A DNA stretch of 64,000 nucleotides, taken from positions 1 to 64,000 of the forward strand of contig NZ_BJUB01000015.1 in assembly GCF_007989805.1 (NCBI RefSeq). The letters are read 5' to 3'. Shown piece by piece: positions 62,518 to 64,000 of the stretch. The translations under genes and the position numbers were made by a program. This stretch comes from Cellulomonas xylanilytica. GTDB taxonomy: Bacteria; Actinomycetota; Actinomycetes; Actinomycetales; Cellulomonadaceae. The notes beneath the pieces are model-generated. The model was not told the DNA's origin. It did no database searches and saw nothing but the letters and a program-made list of their open reading frames with translations. The number at the start of each line of letters is the position of its first letter. Within the stretch, counting starts at the first letter, position 1.

Positions 62518-63260
62518 TCGGTGTTCTCCGTCGGCAGGGCGGCGACCGCGAGATCCCGCGCGGTCGTGATCTTGGCGGCCCGCTCGTCGCCGGAGACCAC
62601 CCACACGGGCTCGCCCAGCCGCTCGACCAGGCCCGCGTCGTCCGAGGCCGCCAGGGCCTCGTCGTGCGCGTCCTCGGCACCGTGGGCGTGCGCCCGCACC
62701 AGCAGGTCCCGGGCGAACCCCTGGGGCGTCTGGACGGCGCGCAGCTCGGCCCGCGGGACCGTCTCGAGCACCGGCTCGACCACGACGCCGCGGTGCGCTG
62801 CGACGCGCTTGATGGTGTCCGTCACCGGCAGCCCGGGCACCACCGCGGCGTGCCCGTCACGTACGGCCTCGATGACGCGGGCCACCAGCGACGGCGGCGC
62901 GAGCGGTCGTGCGGCGTCGTGCACGAGGACCACGTCCACGTCGGCGGCTCGGGCGTCGGAGTCGAGCGCAGCCAGCCCCGCGGCCACCGAGGCCTGCCGG
63001 GTGGCGCCGCCGGCGACGACCAGCAGGGTCACGTCGGCGTCCAGCCCGGTCAGCTCGCCCGCGATGGCGTCGAGGTGGAACGCGGGTGCGGTGACCACCA
63101 GCACCCGGACGCGATCGTCGCCCGCCGCGCGCGCCGCCAGCAGGTTCTGGGCAGCGTGCGCGACGAGCGACTGTCCTCCCAGCGGCACGAGGGCCTTCGG
63201 GAGGGAATGACCGAGCCTGCTGCCGCTCCCGGCGGCAGTCAGTACTGCAGCGACGCTCAC
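62514..63260 (-). CDS. ispD: 2-C-methyl-D-erythritol 4-phosphate cytidylyltransferase
   Basis: 248 residues, nucleotidyltransferase fold. Couples CTP to methylerythritol 4-phosphate. The CTP loop TAAGSGSRLGHSLPKAL, VLVHDAARP, VTDTIKRV and TPQGFARDLL are conserved. GTG 63260 is chosen because homology begins at VAAVLTAAGSG; it lies 7 bp after the carD stop, so carD-ispD-ispF form one operon, an order common in actinobacteria. Confidence 0.95.
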   Translation of the reverse strand: MSVAAVLTAAGSGSRLGHSLPKALVPLGGQSLVAHAAQNLLAARAAGDDRVRVLVVTAPAFHLDAIAGELTGLDADVTLLVVAGGATRQASVAAGLAALDSDARAADVDVVLVHDAARPLAPPSLVARVIEAVRDGHAAVVPGLPVTDTIKRVAAHRGVVVEPVLETVPRAELRAVQTPQGFARDLLVRAHAHGAEDAHDEALAASDDAGLVERLGEPVWVVSGDERAAKITTARDLAVAALPTENTE

Positions 63261-63267
63261 CGCGTCG

Positions 63268-63750
63268 TCAGGACGCGAGGACCTCGTCGAGGATCGCTTC
63301 GGCCTTCTCCTCCTCGGTGTGCTCGGCGAGTGCGAGCTCCGAGACGAGGATCTGGCGGGCCTTGGCGAGCATGCGCTTCTCGCCCGCCGACAGGCCGCGG
63401 TCGGCGTCCCGGCGCGACAGGTCACGCACGACCTCCGCCACCTTGATGACGTCGCCCGACGCGAGCTTCTCGAGGTTCGCCTTGTAGCGACGCGACCAGT
63501 TGGTCGGCTCCTCGGTGTACGGGGCCCTCAGGACCTCGAACACCTTGTCGAGGCCTTCCTGGCCGACGACGTCGCGCACGCCCACCAGGTCGACGTTCTC
63601 AGCCGGGACCTCGATGGTGAGATCTCCCTGAGCGACCTTGAGCTTGAGGTAGAGCTTGTCCTCTCCGCGGATGGTCCTGGTCTTGATCTCTTCGATCAAT
63701 GCCGCACCGTGGTGCGGGTAGACAACGGTCTCCCCAACAGTGAAAGTCAT
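63268..63750 (-). CDS. carD: CarD-family RNA-polymerase-binding regulator
   Basis: 160 residues. N-terminal Tudor-like RNAP-interaction domain (about 1-55, MTFTVGETVVYPHHGAALIEEI) and a helical DNA-binding C-terminal domain (about 65-155) with the conserved Trp in EPTNWSRRYKANLEKL. Stabilises open promoter complexes at rRNA and other promoters; essential in mycobacteria. Start ATG 63750 with AAAGGGG upstream. Confidence 0.96.
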   Translation of the reverse strand: MTFTVGETVVYPHHGAALIEEIKTRTIRGEDKLYLKLKVAQGDLTIEVPAENVDLVGVRDVVGQEGLDKVFEVLRAPYTEEPTNWSRRYKANLEKLASGDVIKVAEVVRDLSRRDADRGLSAGEKRMLAKARQILVSELALAEHTEEEKAEAILDEVLAS

Positions 63751-63778
63751 CTGCAGGTGTCCCCTTTCGCAGAGGGGT

Positions 63779-63815
63779 ATCTTATCACGCCGTTTTTGGC
63801 CTTTTGGCGCGTGAT
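63779..63815 (-). promoter_or_regulatory. carD promoter region
   Basis: On the minus strand TAAGAT (63784-63779) is a good -10, placing the start point about 20 nt before the SD. The -35 position is CCAAAA rather than TTGACA. Around it are a direct repeat GCCAAAA-G-GCCAAAA (63808-63794) and an inverted repeat ATCACGC-N18-GCGTGAT (63784-63790 with 63809-63815). Either may bind a regulator. Confidence 0.5.
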
Positions 63816-64000
63816 TACCGGCATCTGCGCAGGTCACGGGCAGCGCACCGACCGGGTCGCCCCCGGGTCGCACGTCGGTCGCACCGGGACCGGTCACGCG
63901 TCCGGCAGGCGGGTCGCACGCGTGCGCGACGGCTAGGCTGGGGCCCGACGGTGACACCCGTCCACCGACCCGCAGCCCGCCGCAGCGCCCGACGTCCCGA
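63816..64000. other. window end, no gene seen
   Basis: 185 bp of GC-rich sequence upstream of carD. TAGGCT (63934-63939) could be the -10 of a plus-strand gene starting beyond the window, but no good -35 lies at the right distance. I see no reading frame or structure to support a gene here. Confidence 0.3.

Overview
The window is a very GC-rich chromosomal segment with dense, short-spaced genes, many GTG starts and many 4-base ATGA/GTGA stop/start overlaps. Gene content (otsAB, carD-ispD-ispF, cysS-rlmB, DUF3263 and DUF4032 proteins, a WXG100 protein, groEL under CIRCE, an MsiK-type ATPase, a GH127 arabinofuranosidase locus) points to a plant-polysaccharide-degrading actinomycete of the Cellulomonas type (Micrococcales); this assignment is inference. 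I see no rRNA, IS element, integrase, phage gene or CRISPR array. One tRNA gene is present, tRNA-Thr(UGU) with encoded CCA.

Layout. 1-5.3 kb: class-I glutamine amidotransferase, an OmpR-type two-component pair, an HD-like protein, a small secreted Cys protein, an orphan WXG100 protein and a DUF4031 protein. 5.3-18.7 kb: nitrogen (urea) block. Allophanate hydrolase and urea carboxylase form one operon, and urtABCDE plus an FCD-type GntR regulator form another. Both promoters carry the same three conserved blocks, including a TGTATACA palindrome just downstream of the -10, which suggests co-regulation. Between them lie a TetR/membrane-protein pair with a double palindromic operator and a small anchored protein. 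18.7-28.2 kb: aminotransferase, OmpA-domain lipoprotein, groEL under two tandem CIRCE elements, a secreted GH15-like protein, cold-shock protein, LytR_C protein, DUF3263 protein, uracil-DNA glycosylase and an SGNH hydrolase.

28.2-32.1 kb: a compact surface-protein system. A small secreted subunit, a SipW/ER-type (Ser-His) signal peptidase and a larger Cys-rich secreted protein homologous to the subunit are encoded downstream of a LuxR-type sensor kinase, whose response regulator is divergent. 32.2-36.8 kb: pentapeptide protein, tRNA-Thr, a DsbA-like thiol protein behind a membrane protein, a tiny toxin-C-terminus-like ORF overlapping a 138-aa partner, and a Ser/Thr kinase. 36.9-45 kb: otsAB, two tandem membrane-anchored beta-propeller paralogues, the MsiK-like ATPase and a DUF4032 kinase-like protein. 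45-50.8 kb: rlmB, cysS, a 62-bp tandem repeat, and a tetR-MFS-aldolase operon facing a sugar-lactone oxidase across a palindrome-rich spacer.

52.3-58.8 kb: arabinoside utilisation. A LacI repressor is divergent from a substrate-binding protein, two permeases and a GH127 beta-L-arabinofuranosidase. The locus lacks its own ATPase, and the MsiK-type ATPase at 42.4 kb is the obvious candidate to power it. 58.9-64 kb: quinone-oxidoreductase-like enzyme, LysR and a divergent EamA exporter, whose 3' end overlaps ispF antisense by 148 nt, then ispF, ispD and carD.
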